Below are positions 1 to 10,941 of a stretch of 64,000 nucleotides of DNA, piece after piece. The stretch is from assembly GCF_003050745.1 (NCBI RefSeq), contig NZ_QAOF01000005.1, positions 62,001 through 126,000 of the forward strand, read 5' to 3'. The translations under genes were made by a program, and so were the position numbers. The notes under the pieces were generated by a model. It worked only from the letters and a program-made list of their open reading frames with translations. It did no database searches and was not told the DNA's origin. Each line of letters begins with the position of its first letter. Position 1 is the first letter of the stretch. This stretch comes from Sphingomonas sp. PP-CE-3G-477 (GTDB lineage Bacteria > Pseudomonadota > Alphaproteobacteria > Sphingomonadales > Sphingomonadaceae).

Positions 1-481
1 CGGTATGGCCGGCACGGATCAGCACGCCGCCGTCGCGTGCGACCAGCGGGAAGACGTGGCCGGGGGTGACGATGTCGGGCTTGCCCTTGGTCGCATCGAC
101 CGCGACCGCGATGGTGCGCGCGCGATCCGCCGCCGAGATGCCCGTCGTGACGCCTTCGAGCGCCTCGATCGACACGGTGAACGCGGTCTCGTGCCGGGTG
201 CCGTTGTTGCGGCTCATCAGTTCGAGACCGAGTTCCTCGGTGCGATCCTTCGTCAGCGCGAGGCAGATCAGCCCGCGACCGAACTTCGCCATGAAGTTGA
301 TCTTCTCCGGCGTCGCCATTTGCGCGGGGATGACCAGGTCGCCCTCGTTCTCGCGATCCTCGTCGTCGACCAGAATGAACATCCGGCCGTTGCGCGCCTC
401 GTCGATGATCTCTTCGGGGCTGGAGAGGTAACCGTGCTTGAGACGGCCCAATTCCGCGGTGCGTTCAGCTGGCTTTGACAC
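1..481 (-). CDS. ribB: 3,4-dihydroxy-2-butanone 4-phosphate synthase (RibB or N-terminal part of RibBA), 3' end outside window
   Basis: Converts ribulose 5-phosphate to the four-carbon precursor of riboflavin. About 160 codons are visible. The frame shows the family's acidic metal/substrate motif [10 protein letters not shown] about 35-45 residues in, then [11 protein letters not shown] and [10 protein letters not shown]. The start is taken as GTG at 481, which gives a sensible N-terminus ([11 protein letters not shown]) and a 17-base overlap with the end of ribE. The gene runs off the left edge, so it cannot be told whether a GTP cyclohydrolase II domain (RibA) follows. It is the last visible gene of a ribD-ribE-ribB run on the minus strand. 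Confidence 0.9.
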   Translation of the reverse strand, partial: MSKPAERTAELGRLKHGYLSSPEEIIDEARNGRMFILVDDEDRENEGDLVIPAQMATPEKINFMAKFGRGLICLALTKDRTEELGLELMSRNNGTRHETAFTVSIEALEGVTTGISAADRARTIAVAVDATKGKPDIVTPGHVFPLVARDGGVLIRAGHT

Positions 482-1076
482 GGTAATGCTCCATGCGTTG
501 GAGATAGCGGGCGAGGACGTCGATCTCGATATTGACCGACTGCCCCATCTGGATCGTCCCGAGCGTGGTGACCGCCCAGGTATGCGGGATGATGTTGAGG
601 CCGAACTCGACCTCTCCATCGATGTCTTGAACGCTGTTTACCGTAAGCGAAACGCCATCGACCGTCACCGAGCCCTTGAGTGCGATGAACGGCGCGATGT
701 CTGCACCCGCGCGGATGGTGACGCGGTGCGAGCCGCCTTCCTCCGCCAATGCGACGACGGTGCCGAGCCCGTCGACATGGCCCGTGACGATATGGCCGCC
801 GAGTTCGTCGCCGAGCTTCATCGCGCGTTCGAGGTTGAACTTGCGACCCTCGGTCCATTGGTCCTTGGCGGTACGGCTAATCGTCTCGCCCGAGACGTCG
901 ACCGCGAACCAGTTGGGGCCTTTGTCGACCACGGTCAGGCAGACGCCCGAGCAGGAGATCGACGCGCCGAGATCGACAGTGGCGGTATCATAGGCAGTGC
1001 TGACAACGACGCGAGTGTCGCCTGGCGACTCCACGGTTGTGACGGTGCCGATGTCGGTGACGATTCCGGTGAACAT
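465..1076 (-). CDS. ribE: riboflavin synthase, alpha chain
   Basis: Catalyses the dismutation of two 6,7-dimethyl-8-ribityllumazines to riboflavin, the last step of the pathway. The 203-residue product begins with the diagnostic MFTGIV and has two lumazine-binding repeats, with [12 protein letters not shown] in the first and [10 protein letters not shown] in the second. This length is normal. The ATG at 1076 shares one base with the ribD stop (TAATG), which supports both the start and translational coupling. Cytosolic trimer by family knowledge. Confidence 0.95.
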   Translation of the reverse strand: MFTGIVTDIGTVTTVESPGDTRVVVSTAYDTATVDLGASISCSGVCLTVVDKGPNWFAVDVSGETISRTAKDQWTEGRKFNLERAMKLGDELGGHIVTGHVDGLGTVVALAEEGGSHRVTIRAGADIAPFIALKGSVTVDGVSLTVNSVQDIDGEVEFGLNIIPHTWAVTTLGTIQMGQSVNIEIDVLARYLQRMEHYRVKAS

Positions 1077-2035
1077 TATGCCTCGTTTCGTTCGCGCTCG
1101 TAGACCTCGAGCCGGTCCATGCCAAGTTGCCGCGCATCGACGATCGCCCACCCACCATGCGCTTTGGTCAGGTCCGTGAGGCCGATGTCGCGGAGTGCGG
1201 GCTTGCCGCCGCCGATCAGGATCGGCGCGCGGTAGAGTAGGAGCCGGTCGACCAGATCGGCCGCGAGGAACGCCGACGCTACAGCTGCGCCGCCTTCGAC
1301 GAGGATATAGTCGACGTCCGGAAGCGTGGCGATGTCGTGCGGCGCGGCGATGACGGTCCAGCCAGGCACGTCTTGGACAGTCGAGGATAAAAGCACGCGC
1401 ATCGGACCGCGAGCTTCCAGCCCTGGTAGCCGCACGTCGAGTCGCGGCGCATCGGCGTCATACGTGCCGCGACCGACGAGGATTGCCTCGTGCCGGCTCC
1501 GCTCGAGATGCGCGTGGGCGCGGGCTTGCGGGCCGGTGATCCAGCGACTCGCGCCGTCCGGCAGCGCGATGCAGCCGTCGAGCGATGTCGCGAGCTTCAG
1601 GGTGACGTGCGGACGGCCGAGCGCCTGCCGCGTCAGAAAGCCGGCCATCGAGCGTCTGGCTTCGTTCGCACGAAAACCGCGCGTCACCGCGATGCCAGCG
1701 GCCTCCAGCCGAGCAAACCCTTGCCCTGCCGTTCGTGGATCGGGATCTTCGAGGCCGGCAACGACACGCGCAACGCCTGCCTCGATCAGCAAGTCGCTGC
1801 ATGCGGGTCCGCGCGGGGACTGATGCGCGCACGGTTCGAGTGTGACGTAGGCCGTAGCCCCTCGCGCTTCCGCACCGGCCTCGGCCAACCCCATCGCTTC
1901 GGCATGCGGACGTCCCCCCGCTTGCGTCCAGCCGCGCCCGACCACCTGGCCTTCGCGCACGATCACGCAGCCGACATTGGGGTTGGGCGCGGTCCGTCCT
2001 CGACCGCGCTCGGCCAGTGCCAGCGCGGCGCCCAT
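1076..2035 (-). CDS. ribD: bifunctional riboflavin deaminase/reductase RibD
   Basis: Carries out deamination and then side-chain reduction of the pyrimidine intermediate of riboflavin synthesis. With the ATG at 2035 the product has 319 residues. The N-terminal deaminase domain shows the zinc ligands H44 (PHAEAMG), C69 (LEPCAH) and C79 (GPACSDLL). The C-terminal RibD reductase domain starts near residue 140 and includes LKLATSLDGCIA. A TTG three bases further upstream is possible. An upstream in-frame extension exists but runs inside the preceding gene and is not family-like. The gene is followed without a gap by ribE. No FMN riboswitch was recognised upstream. Confidence 0.93.
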   Translation of the reverse strand: MGAALALAERGRGRTAPNPNVGCVIVREGQVVGRGWTQAGGRPHAEAMGLAEAGAEARGATAYVTLEPCAHQSPRGPACSDLLIEAGVARVVAGLEDPDPRTAGQGFARLEAAGIAVTRGFRANEARRSMAGFLTRQALGRPHVTLKLATSLDGCIALPDGASRWITGPQARAHAHLERSRHEAILVGRGTYDADAPRLDVRLPGLEARGPMRVLLSSTVQDVPGWTVIAAPHDIATLPDVDYILVEGGAAVASAFLAADLVDRLLLYRAPILIGGGKPALRDIGLTDLTKAHGGWAIVDARQLGMDRLEVYERERNEA

Positions 2036-2055
2036 CAAGCGCGCGTCCGCCTGGG

Positions 2056-2403
2056 TCAGATTCCCATGGCCTTCAGCTTGTCGTCGAGCCGCTTGAACGA
2101 CGCGCGCTGTGCATCTTCGCGCGCCTTCTGCTCGGCGAGCGCCTTGGCCTTGATCGGCGCGTCGATCTTCTGCTGGGCGATGATCTGCGCATCGGTGCGA
2201 TCCGCGGGCCACTGCTCGACGTAGATGATCTTCGGCCGGTATTCCTTCTCGACGTACGAATCCTTCATGAACGCGTAGATCAGGAAGCTGGTGACGCAGA
2301 GCGCCGCCACGAGAAAGATGAGCTCGTACGGCCGGCGCTGGCTGAGGAAGAGCCGCAGGTCGCGATAGGCGACGATCGGCGTGAAACGACTGAAAAAGCC
2401 CAT
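2056..2403 (-). CDS. small single-pass membrane protein, conserved-hypothetical type
   Basis: A 115-residue protein of unknown function. After a short basic N-terminus there is one strong transmembrane segment at about residues 28-48 (LIFLVAALCVTSFLIYAFM). A charged, helix-prone tail rich in Lys, Gln, Glu and Ala follows, consistent with a coiled coil on the other side of the membrane. ATG 2403 is preferred to the upstream TTG. The stop lies 20 bases before the ribD start, so it is probably in the same transcript. No family could be assigned. Confidence 0.7.
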   Translation of the reverse strand: MGFFSRFTPIVAYRDLRLFLSQRRPYELIFLVAALCVTSFLIYAFMKDSYVEKEYRPKIIYVEQWPADRTDAQIIAQQKIDAPIKAKALAEQKAREDAQRASFKRLDDKLKAMGI

Positions 2404-2458
2404 GCGCGCCAAGATAGGGGGGCGGAGCCGGCTAGGCCAGCCCCGTACCTCTCAAGCT

Positions 2459-3124
2459 TCAGTTCTGGAGCACGAACGTCAGCGCCATCGATCGCCATGC
2501 CTCGACCGGAACGCCGTCACGTGTCGCCGGCTTGAACCGCCATTTCGCCAGCGCGCGATCGAGCGTCGCGCGATAGAAGGTGTCGGTGGTCGCGCTGACC
2601 CGCTCGACCTGTTTCACCCGGCCATCGACGCCGACCAGCACGCGCACCACGACCTTGCCCTCGCGTTCGGCGCGGCGTTCCTCGGACGGGTAACTCGGCT
2701 GGAAGTCGGCGGCGTAGCGCGGGTCGATGCCGGGCTGGACGAATACCGGTGCGGCTTTCGGCGGCTCGACCGCGACGGTGCCTGTTCCAGTGCCTTCGAC
2801 CCCGATCGGCGGCGTATAGGGGATCGGATCGGGGGCGACCGTGAAGCCGTCGGTTTGCGGTATCTGCACTACCGTAATCGGCGCGTCGGGACGCGGGGCG
2901 GGGCGCTGCTGCTGGCGGACCAGAGGATCGGCGGGCGGCACCGGTTCGGGCGGTGGAGGCGGGGTGTACGGGACATAGGTGACGAGTGGCTTGTCGGGCT
3001 CGAACGGCAGCACGTTCGGCGCCGCGAAGAACAAGGCTCCGATCACCGCGCAGTTGATCGCCAGCGCGACGCCGAGGCTCCCGGGATTGAATCCGCCCGT
3101 CCGGTTCAGTCGATCCGCGTACAT
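2459..3124 (-). CDS. TonB-family energy-transducing protein
   Basis: The 221-residue product has an N-terminal membrane anchor near residues 15-35 (VALAINCAVIGALFFAA), a Pro-rich linker (YTPPPPPEPVPPADP) spanning the periplasm, and a C-terminal TonB domain with YPSEERRAEREGKVVVRV and a WRFKPATRDGVPV-like end. Such proteins pass proton-motive energy from ExbBD to outer-membrane receptors. ATG 3124 follows a good AGGAG-type ribosome site and gives the expected short cytoplasmic N-terminus. No exbB or exbD lies nearby, so the partner is elsewhere. Confidence 0.88.
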   Translation of the reverse strand: MYADRLNRTGGFNPGSLGVALAINCAVIGALFFAAPNVLPFEPDKPLVTYVPYTPPPPPEPVPPADPLVRQQQRPAPRPDAPITVVQIPQTDGFTVAPDPIPYTPPIGVEGTGTGTVAVEPPKAAPVFVQPGIDPRYAADFQPSYPSEERRAEREGKVVVRVLVGVDGRVKQVERVSATTDTFYRATLDRALAKWRFKPATRDGVPVEAWRSMALTFVLQN

Positions 3125-3355
3125 TACCGTCTCCTTCGCTTCTCCTCGAGGATGGCGGCGAGATAGGTACCGCCGGTTGGGATGGTACATCATTACATTT
3201 TGGGGGCAAGGGGGTTGGAGGGGCGGTGAGGGAATGTCTTGGGCGCTATTTTATCGACGTTTCGTCGGCGTCGAATACGATCGCGATTTGCTCGACCAGC
3301 CGGAATGGTTCGACGCACCAACCGATCAGGTTTGCAGCGTTCTCAGTCCCACCGC

Positions 3356-3465
3356 CACCACCCCGGCGGAGGCCGGGGTCCAATTGGGGGACATTGCTAA
3401 CTGAAGCCGGCGCTACGTTACTGCGACCTTTCCAACTGGGCCCCGGCCTCCGCCGGGGTGGCGGC
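3356..3465. repeat. composite palindromic repeat, family A, copy 1
   Basis: Inverted arms of the form CCCCGGCGGAGGCCGGGG and CCCCGGCCTCCGCCGGGG, each followed inwards by a half-palindrome CAATTGG or CCAACTGG, enclose about 40 bases containing GCTAAC and CGTTA. The same architecture recurs at 10.73, 17.27 and 22.97 kb. It lies in a 525-base stretch (3125-3649) with no convincing gene; short frames there arise from the repeats. Confidence 0.85.
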
Positions 3466-3563
3466 GGTGGGGAAGGTGGGAGGCTTCTTTCGGCCGCAGC
3501 CAACGTGACCGCCGGCAAAGTATAGTCCGTTGCGGTCAATTCCACCGCAGCCCGCCCTTCCTT

Positions 3564-3616
3564 GTTCTCCCGCGAAGGCGGGAGCCCAGACTGGACTCCC
3601 GCCTTCGCGGGAGAAC
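3564..3616. repeat. perfect 21-bp inverted repeat (family B), possible gltX terminator hairpin
   Basis: Arms at 3564-3584 and 3596-3616 are exact reverse complements (GTTCTCCCGCGAAGGCGGGAG), separated by 11 bases ending a CCCAGACTGG core. It lies about 35 bases past the gltX stop on the minus strand, so it could end gltX transcription, but there is no clear T-run. A related copy is at 22.87 kb. Confidence 0.8.
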
Positions 3617-3649
3617 ATGCTTTTTCGGGCGACCTTCAGGAATGCCAGC

Positions 3650-4975
3650 TCAGCGCGCCGCCAACCGCTCCAAAGCCCGCTCGCGCCCGATCAGCGGCAG
3701 CAACGCCGCCATGTCCGGCCCATGATCGCGCCCGGTCAGCGCCAGCCGCAACGGCAGGAATAACGCCTTCCCCTTGCGCCCCGTCTCCGCCTTCAGCCGC
3801 GCCGTCAGCGCATGCCAAGGATCGGCCGACCAGTCGATCTCCCCAGCCGCCGCCAGCGCCTGATCGAGATACGCCGCGTCGATATCGCCCTCGACCGCAA
3901 CCGGCCCCTCGATCACCCCCCACCAGTCCACCGCATCCGCGAGCGTCACCAGGTTCGGCTGCACCGCCTCCCAAGCCGCCACATCCATGCCCCCAGGCAA
4001 CCGCTCGGCCACCGCCTCATACGGCAGCGCATGCAAAATCCGCGCGTTCAGCGCCGCCAGTTCCGCCTCGTCGAACCGCGCCGGCGCCCGCCCGAACCGC
4101 GCGAAGTCGAACCCCGCGATCAATGGCGCGGCGTCGGCGATCGGTTCGACCGGGTCGCTCGTCCCGATCCGCGCGAGCAGCGCACGCACCGCTTGCGGCT
4201 CGATCCCGACCTCGCGGAAATGATCGACGCCGAGCGACCCGAGCCGCTTCGAAAGTTTCCCCTCCGCCCCCGTCAGCAACGCCTCGTGCGCGAACCGCGG
4301 CGGCGTCACGCCCAACGCGGCGAACATCTGCAACTGCAGCGCGGTGTTCGACACATGATCCTCGCCGCGCACCACATGCGTCACGCCCATCTCGGCATCG
4401 TCGATCGCCGACGGGAGCATATACAGCCACGACCCGTCCGCGCGGCGGATGACCGGATCGCTCATCGTCTTCGCCTCGAAATGCGCCGCGCCGCGGATCA
4501 GGTCGTCCCACGCGATCGCCGAGTCGTGATCGAGCTTGAACCGCCAATATGGCTTTACACCGTCCGCTTCGAGCTTCGCCCGCGCGTCGTCGTCCAACGC
4601 CAGCGCCGCGCGGTCATAGATCGGCGGCAACCCGCGCCCGGCCTGGATCTTGCGCTTCAGGTCTAGCTCCTGCGTCGTCTCGTACGCGGGATACACGTGG
4701 CCGCTCGCGACCAGTGCCGCGAACCGCGCCTCGTACAGCGCGAACCGTGCCGACTGCCGCTCCTCCGCATCGGGCGTCATCCCGAGCCAGTCCAGATCGG
4801 CACGGATCGCGTCTACGAAGCGCTCTTCGCTGCGCTCGGGATCGGTATCGTCGATCCGCAGCACGAACTTCCCCCCATTGGCCCGCGCGAACATCCAGTT
4901 GTGGAGGGCGGTGCGGATGTTGCCGACGTGCAGTCGGCCGGTGGGCGAGGGGGCGAAACGGGTGATCACGGTCAT
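3650..4975 (-). CDS. gltX: glutamyl-tRNA synthetase (GltX2-type)
   Basis: Charges tRNA with glutamate, or tRNA-Gln for later amidation where GatCAB is present. The 441-residue product opens with [14 protein letters not shown], the class I signature with the HIGH-equivalent HVGN at residues 16-19. The KMSKS-equivalent is KLSKR in [11 protein letters not shown] near residue 246. The short length and ending match the second, GltX2-like group common in Sphingomonadales. ATG 4975 is the only start compatible with the signature. It is divergent from prs, with 110 bases between them. Confidence 0.93.
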   Translation of the reverse strand: MTVITRFAPSPTGRLHVGNIRTALHNWMFARANGGKFVLRIDDTDPERSEERFVDAIRADLDWLGMTPDAEERQSARFALYEARFAALVASGHVYPAYETTQELDLKRKIQAGRGLPPIYDRAALALDDDARAKLEADGVKPYWRFKLDHDSAIAWDDLIRGAAHFEAKTMSDPVIRRADGSWLYMLPSAIDDAEMGVTHVVRGEDHVSNTALQLQMFAALGVTPPRFAHEALLTGAEGKLSKRLGSLGVDHFREVGIEPQAVRALLARIGTSDPVEPIADAAPLIAGFDFARFGRAPARFDEAELAALNARILHALPYEAVAERLPGGMDVAAWEAVQPNLVTLADAVDWWGVIEGPVAVEGDIDAAYLDQALAAAGEIDWSADPWHALTARLKAETGRKGKALFLPLRLALTGRDHGPDMAALLPLIGRERALERLAAR

Positions 4976-5085
4976 GCCGCCGCTCTACGGAGCGGCACGC
5001 CCCCGGGCAAACGCTTCCACGCAACCCTTCCACCAGCGGAAAGCTGGGCCTAAGGGGTGCGCGTGATCGAGCGGGGAAGACTTTC

Positions 5086-6024
5086 ATGAAACTGATGACC
5101 GGCAATTCGAACCTGCCACTCGCGCAGGAGATCTCCGCTTATCTCGAGATCCCGCTGACCGACGTCAGCGTGCGGCGGTTCGCGGACGAGGAGGTCTTCG
5201 TCGAGATCAACGAGAACGTCCGCGGCGAGGACGTGTTCGTGATCCAGTCGACCGGCTATCCCGCCAACGACAATCTCATGGAATTGCTGATCATGATCGA
5301 CGCGCTCAAGCGTGCGTCGGCACGGCGCATCACCGCGGTGATCCCGTACATGGGCTACGCGCGGCAGGACCGGAAGCCAGGCCCGCGCACGCCGATTTCG
5401 GCCAAGCTGGTCGCGAACTTGATTACCGTCGCGGGCGCGAACCGGGTGCTGTCGGTCGACCTGCATGCGGGCCAGATCCAGGGCTTCTTCGATATCCCGA
5501 CCGACAATCTCTACGCGGCGCCGGTGATGTCCGCAGATATCCTCGCGCGGTTCAAGGGCAAGAACTTGATGGTCGTATCGCCCGACGTCGGCGGCGTCGT
5601 TCGTGCGCGCGTGCTCGCCAAGCGACTCGACAACGCCCCGCTCGCGATCGTCGACAAGCGCCGCGAGCGTGCGGGCGAGTCGGAGGTGATGAACATCATC
5701 GGTGAAGTCGAGGGACGCTTCTGCATCCTGATCGACGACATCGTCGATTCGGCGGGCACGCTCTGCAACGCGGCCGCTGCGCTGAAGGAAGCGGGGGCAG
5801 AGGATGTCGTCGCCTATGTCACGCACGGTGTTCTCTCGGGTGGCGCGGTCGCCCGAGTCGAAGGCTCGGAACTGCGCGAGCTGGTGATCACCGACTCGAT
5901 CGGCAATCACGAGGTGATCAAGGGTGCACACGGCAAGATTCGCCACCTCCAGATCGCGCCGCTGCTCGGCGAGGCGATCAAGCGGATTGCGGACGAGACG
6001 AGCGTATCAAGCTTGTTTGATTGA
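5086..6024 (+). CDS. prs: ribose-phosphate pyrophosphokinase (PRPP synthetase)
   Basis: Makes PRPP from ribose 5-phosphate and ATP for nucleotide, His and Trp synthesis. The 312-residue product has the expected landmarks: MKLMTGNSN start, [10 protein letters not shown] (ATP-binding region), [12 protein letters not shown], the flexible catalytic loop [11 protein letters not shown], and the PRPP-binding motif [16 protein letters not shown] near residue 220. Length is normal for the family. It is followed by a short GC-rich palindromic region. Confidence 0.96.
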   Translation: MKLMTGNSNLPLAQEISAYLEIPLTDVSVRRFADEEVFVEINENVRGEDVFVIQSTGYPANDNLMELLIMIDALKRASARRITAVIPYMGYARQDRKPGPRTPISAKLVANLITVAGANRVLSVDLHAGQIQGFFDIPTDNLYAAPVMSADILARFKGKNLMVVSPDVGGVVRARVLAKRLDNAPLAIVDKRRERAGESEVMNIIGEVEGRFCILIDDIVDSAGTLCNAAAALKEAGAEDVVAYVTHGVLSGGAVARVEGSELRELVITDSIGNHEVIKGAHGKIRHLQIAPLLGEAIKRIADETSVSSLFD

Positions 6025-6109
6025 CGGACGCAGGCGCGGCCAGCCCGCGCCGATGCTCGCATAGCGGGCAGCGTCAGACTCGGCCGGCGGTTCGGTAATG
6101 CCGAACCGA

Positions 6110-6192
6110 CCGACGGCGGCTTTGCCGACGTGGTGCTACCGTTCGCAGTAAAACATGTTGAAGCAGTTTACGGTCGGCAAAGCCGCCGTCGG
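6110..6192. repeat. perfect 20-bp inverted repeat downstream of prs
   Basis: The arms 6110-6129 (CCGACGGCGGCTTTGCCGAC) and 6173-6192 are exact reverse complements separated by 43 bases. A smaller hairpin, GGTTCGG-TAATG-CCGAACC, lies just before at about 6089-6106. The rest of 6025-6273 shows no gene. It may act as an RNA stabiliser or terminator for prs; the spacer is long for a simple terminator. Confidence 0.8.
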
Positions 6193-6273
6193 ATGGGTTC
6201 GCCTTGGCGACCACCGGCCGAGCCTGCGATTGCGCACTGCTACGCGTGCGCACCGGCGTTGGCGTTGCCGCGC

Positions 6274-6603
6274 CTATCGCTGGCTTAGCGCCACGATATG
6301 CTCGAACACCGCCGGGTGCAGCGGCTTGGCAAACGCGCAGCCGTATTTGAACTTGTCACGCCACGCGACCACCGCTTCGAGCGCCGCCAATCCCGGCAAC
6401 GTCAGCCACACCACCGTCCCGGGCCACAACGTAAAGCTCGTCTCCGCGCGAAACCCCGATAGCGACAAATCCGTCACCTCGATCTCGAATCGCGTCTGAC
6501 CCCGATCGCGCAGATGCGCGCGCATCTTGACGGCCTTGCGTAGCGCCTGACGGAGCTCCTCGCCGGTCGGTTCGGCGGGGGGGATGGGGACGGGCTGTGT
6601 CAT
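6274..6603 (-). CDS. PilZ-domain protein
   Basis: A small (109 aa) protein dominated by a PilZ-like fold, the cyclic-di-GMP-binding domain family. It shows RAHLRDRGQTRFEIEVTDLS, then LSGFRAETSF (the D/NxSxxG-like element is VTDLSLSGF) and ALEAVVAWRDKFKYGCAF. The first RxxxR element is poorly conserved, so c-di-GMP binding is uncertain. ATG 6603 is preferred to an upstream TTG. It sits behind crtZ on the same strand, 44 bases from the crtZ stop on the opposite side, with no obvious functional link. Confidence 0.75.
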   Translation of the reverse strand: MTQPVPIPPAEPTGEELRQALRKAVKMRAHLRDRGQTRFEIEVTDLSLSGFRAETSFTLWPGTVVWLTLPGLAALEAVVAWRDKFKYGCAFAKPLHPAVFEHIVALSQR

Positions 6604-6647
6604 GTCCGGAACACTGCTCCCCAAGTGGTTACCATTCTCCAAACGCC

Positions 6648-7187
6648 TTACGATTCGGCGGCTTGGGATTTGGCGGAACGCGGCTGGACCGGGGCGCGGA
6701 TGCCGGCACGCGAGCGCCGCTTGAGTTCGGCCTTCAGATTCTCGGGCCTAGGCGCGACGAGGAAGCCGAAGCTCACATTGCCCTCTTTCGTCTCGACCAC
6801 ATGATGCAAGCGGTGCGCCTGGACGATCCGCTTCATGTATTTCGACTTGGGCAGATACCGGGTCGGGATCCGCTGGTGCACGATCACGTCGTGGAACCCG
6901 AAATAGATCGCGCCATAGGCGGCGATGCCCGCACCGATCCAGGCGAACCCCGGCCACCAGCCGAGCTGCACGCCGCCAAGCAGCAACACGAACGACGGCA
7001 CAGCGAAGATCGCCGCATACAGGTCGTTCAATTCCCAATTACCGTGACGCGTGCGGTGGTGACTCTCGTGCAGGAACCAGCCGAAGCCGTGCATGACCCA
7101 GCGGTGCGCGGCATAGGCGAACGCTTCCATGCCGATCACGGTGCCGAGGAACAGGAGGATGCCGAGCCAGATCGCCATGTACGTCAT
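6648..7187 (-). CDS. crtZ: beta-carotene hydroxylase CrtZ
   Basis: A membrane di-iron hydroxylase that adds 3-hydroxyl groups to beta-ionone rings, giving zeaxanthin-type carotenoids typical of yellow sphingomonads. The 179-residue product has all four His clusters of the fatty-acid-hydroxylase/CrtZ family: HRWVMHG (about 28-34), HESHHRTRHG (40-49), HDVIVHQR (about 99-106) and HRLHHV (about 125-130), embedded in four hydrophobic segments. No other carotenoid gene lies close by. Confidence 0.93.
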   Translation of the reverse strand: MTYMAIWLGILLFLGTVIGMEAFAYAAHRWVMHGFGWFLHESHHRTRHGNWELNDLYAAIFAVPSFVLLLGGVQLGWWPGFAWIGAGIAAYGAIYFGFHDVIVHQRIPTRYLPKSKYMKRIVQAHRLHHVVETKEGNVSFGFLVAPRPENLKAELKRRSRAGIRAPVQPRSAKSQAAES

Positions 7188-7375
7188 ATAGGGGCGGCAA
7201 GCGCCACGGCAAAAGGCGAATTGTCCTAGTGGAAACCGAGTTTATTCCGCGCATAAACCACATTGTTGCAAACGAGACGCAACTGCAAATGCCTTAAGGG
7301 TGGATTTGCAGCCCGCCCTGTGCTTTACGCCGAACCAATTCCCGAGTTTCCTAAAAATTGCGTGGAGCCTTCCCG

Positions 7376-8578
<1,203 letters not shown>

Positions 8579-8614
8579 CCGCTGCCGACGACGCATACTG
8601 ATTCTGCGAAAAGA

Positions 8615-8646
8615 GGGGCTCGGACGGAAACGTCCGGGCCCTTTTT
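8615..8646 (+). terminator. rho-independent terminator of sucC
   Basis: An 11-bp stem (8616-8626 with 8631-8641, GGGCTCGGACG against CGTCCGGGCCC, one G-T pair), a GAAA tetraloop and a T5 run directly after the stem. It separates sucC from etfBA. Confidence 0.92.
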
Positions 8647-8812
8647 CGTTGATGTCGCACACTGTTCGGCAGGTGGTCCGATCGGCATCTCGCCGTGACG
8701 CTACGGCATAGCGATGTTTCCATACCGGACTTGCGAAAACGGCTTAAAACAGCCATCTGTCGCGCCAACGCCGGTTGGCGACACGAATGATTTCACCTTG
8801 GAAGGAACCCCG

Positions 8813-9559
8813 ATGAAGGTGCTGGTGCCGGTCAAGCGCGTGCTTGACTACAACGTGAAGCCTCGCGTGAAGGCGGACGGAACGGGCGTCGATCTGGCGA
8901 ACGTCAAGATGAGCATGAACCCGTTCGACGAGATCGCGGTCGAAGAAGCGATCCGTCTCAAGGACAAGGGCGTGACGGAGATCGTCGTCGTCTCGATCGG
9001 CGAGCAGAAGAGCCAGGAAACGCTCCGCACCGCGCTCGCGATGGGTGCCGACCGTGCGATCCTCGTCGTCAGCGAGACCAAGGTCGAGCCGCTGGGCGTC
9101 GCCAAGATTCTCGCCAAGATCGTCGAGGAGGAGAAGCCCGACCTCGTGATCCTCGGCAAGCAGGCGATTGACGACGACAACAACCAGACCGGGCAGATGC
9201 TCGCCGGCCTCCTGAACTGGGGCCAGGGCACGTTCGCGTCGAAGGTCGAGATCGCCGACGGTTCGGTCAACGTGACGCGCGAAGTCGATGGCGGCGCGGA
9301 GACGGACACGCTCAAGCTGCCCGCGATCATTACCACCGATCTTCGCCTCAACGAGCCGCGTTATGCTTCGCTGCCGAACATCATGAAGGCGAAATCGAAG
9401 CCGATGGCGCAGAAGACGCCGGCCGATTTCGGCGTCGACGTGACGCCGCGCCTGACCACGTTGAAGGTCGTCGAGCCTGCCAAGCGCTCGGCCGGGATCA
9501 AGGTCGCCGATGTCGACGCGCTGGTCGGCAAGCTCAAGGAAATGGGAGTCGCCAAGTGA
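8813..9559 (+). CDS. etfB: electron transfer flavoprotein, beta subunit
   Basis: The small subunit of the soluble heterodimeric ETF, which takes electrons from acyl-CoA and other dehydrogenases and passes them to ETF-ubiquinone oxidoreductase. The 248-residue product starts [16 protein letters not shown] and has the signature region [27 protein letters not shown] in two parts ([25 protein letters not shown]). ATG 8813 follows GGAAGGA. Its end overlaps the etfA start by four bases (GTGA), so the two are translated together. Confidence 0.95.
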   Translation: MKVLVPVKRVLDYNVKPRVKADGTGVDLANVKMSMNPFDEIAVEEAIRLKDKGVTEIVVVSIGEQKSQETLRTALAMGADRAILVVSETKVEPLGVAKILAKIVEEEKPDLVILGKQAIDDDNNQTGQMLAGLLNWGQGTFASKVEIADGSVNVTREVDGGAETDTLKLPAIITTDLRLNEPRYASLPNIMKAKSKPMAQKTPADFGVDVTPRLTTLKVVEPAKRSAGIKVADVDALVGKLKEMGVAK

Positions 9560-10485
9560 AGACGCTCGTCTGGGTCGAACATGACGGTCAGGCCGTCAAG
9601 GATGCCACGCTGTCGGCGGTCACAGCCGCATCGCAGCTCGGTGAAGTCCATCTCTTGGTTGTCGGCCAAGGCGTCGACGGCGTCGCTGCCGAAGCCGCGA
9701 AGATCGCCGGCGTCGGCAAGGTGCATGTCGCGGACGACGCTGCGTTCGCGCATGCGCTCGCCGAGAACGTCGCGCCGTTGATCGTCGAGCTGATGGCGAG
9801 CCATGATGCGTTCGTCGCTCCGTCGACCACGCATGGCAAGAACATCGCGCCGCGCGTGGCCGCGCTGCTCGACGTCATGCAGATCAGCGACATCCTGTCG
9901 GTCGAGAGCGAAGATACGTTCACGCGGCCGATCTACGCCGGCAACGCGATCGCGACCGTCCAGTCGACGGATGCTAAGAAGGTCATCACGGTTCGCGGCA
10001 CGGCGTTCGCCAAGGCTGCGACCGAGGGTGGTTCGGGCGAGATCGAAGCGGTTGTCTCGACCGGCGATAAGGGTCTGTCGACCTTCGCCGGGTCGGAAAT
10101 TGCCAAGAACGAGCGTCCCGAGCTGACCAGCGCAAAGATTATTGTCTCGGGCGGCCGTGCGCTGGCGTCGAGCGAGCAGTTCCACGCAACGATCGATCCA
10201 CTTGCGGACAAGCTCGGTGCGGGCGTTGGCGCCTCTCGCGCCGCGGTTGATGCGGGCTATGCACCGAATGACTATCAGGTCGGCCAGACTGGCAAGATCG
10301 TCGCCCCGGAAGTGTATGTCGCGGTCGGCATTTCAGGCGCGATCCAGCATCTCGCGGGGATGAAGGACTCGAAGGTCATCATCGCGATCAACAAGGACGA
10401 GGACGCGCCGATCTTCCAGGTCGCAGACATTGGTTTGGTCGGCGATCTGTTTAAGATCGTGCCGGAATTGACGGCGAAGCTGTAG
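9556..10485 (+). CDS. etfA: electron transfer flavoprotein, alpha subunit
   Basis: The FAD-binding subunit of ETF. The 309-residue product begins [11 protein letters not shown] (GTG start overlapping the etfB stop) and carries the C-terminal FAD domain with [28 protein letters not shown] and the conserved [18 protein letters not shown], followed by [20 protein letters not shown]. Full length. A GC-rich region with a perfect 13-bp hairpin follows. Confidence 0.95.
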   Translation: MKTLVWVEHDGQAVKDATLSAVTAASQLGEVHLLVVGQGVDGVAAEAAKIAGVGKVHVADDAAFAHALAENVAPLIVELMASHDAFVAPSTTHGKNIAPRVAALLDVMQISDILSVESEDTFTRPIYAGNAIATVQSTDAKKVITVRGTAFAKAATEGGSGEIEAVVSTGDKGLSTFAGSEIAKNERPELTSAKIIVSGGRALASSEQFHATIDPLADKLGAGVGASRAAVDAGYAPNDYQVGQTGKIVAPEVYVAVGISGAIQHLAGMKDSKVIIAINKDEDAPIFQVADIGLVGDLFKIVPELTAKL

Positions 10486-10610
10486 GCCTGAGCGAGGCGT
10501 GCAGCAGCACGCCGCTGCGAACCAGCGAAGCGCAGGTTCGCACGCGAAAGGCCGGCCGGCGGCGCTCCAGCGCCGACCGACGACGCGGGATTTACTCCCG
10601 TCGCGCGCCA

Positions 10611-10648
10611 AGAACGGGCGGTGTGACGTAGGTCGCACCGCCCGTTCT
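10611..10648 (+). terminator. hairpin downstream of etfA, probable terminator
   Basis: Perfect 13-bp arms AGAACGGGCGGTG (10611-10623) and CACCGCCCGTTCT (10636-10648) with a 12-base loop, 125 bases past the etfA stop. The TTCTAG after the stem is only weakly T-rich, so termination strength is uncertain. Confidence 0.6.
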
Positions 10649-10731
10649 AGTGTCTGCCGAACGTACAGGTCTGCAGACGTCGAACCGGTTTGTTCACAAA
10701 CCCAGGTCAATTTCACCCAAAAGTGACCGCC

Positions 10732-10830
10732 TTCCCGGCGAAGGCCGGGGCCCAATTGGGAAACGGAGGTAACGGCGGATGGTCCTTCGTCACATTGACC
10801 TTTCCCCTTGGACCCCGGCCTGCGCCAGGG
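10732..10830. repeat. composite palindromic repeat, family A, copy 2
   Basis: CCCGGCGAAGGCCGGGGCCC with CAATTGGG on the left, and CCTTGGACCCCGGCCTGCGC on the right, enclose GGAGGTAACGG...CGTCACATTGACCTTTCC. This matches copies at 3.36, 17.27 and 22.97 kb, though the right arm has diverged. The stretch 10486-10941 holds no supported gene besides this repeat and the hairpin at 10611. Confidence 0.75.
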
Positions 10831-10941
10831 AGGTGCATCTGTCGAAGCGGGATAAGTGCCGAATGCGTCCGGCGTACTGAGATCGTTCTCGCACCCTCAC
10901 GCGCAGTTGCCACCCACCGCCCGCCTCCCCAATTATCCAGC

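Noticed and set aside
268..858. Long frame on the minus strand across the ribB/ribE junction, and many other overlapping frames on both strands of the core genes.
   Set aside because: Arg/Ala/Pro-rich translations without motifs, in the shadow of recognised genes; the result of high GC with few stop codons.
3125..3180. Search for an FMN riboswitch ahead of the riboflavin genes.
   Set aside because: The conserved blocks of the FMN aptamer were not seen upstream of the TonB-like gene, nor between the rib genes.
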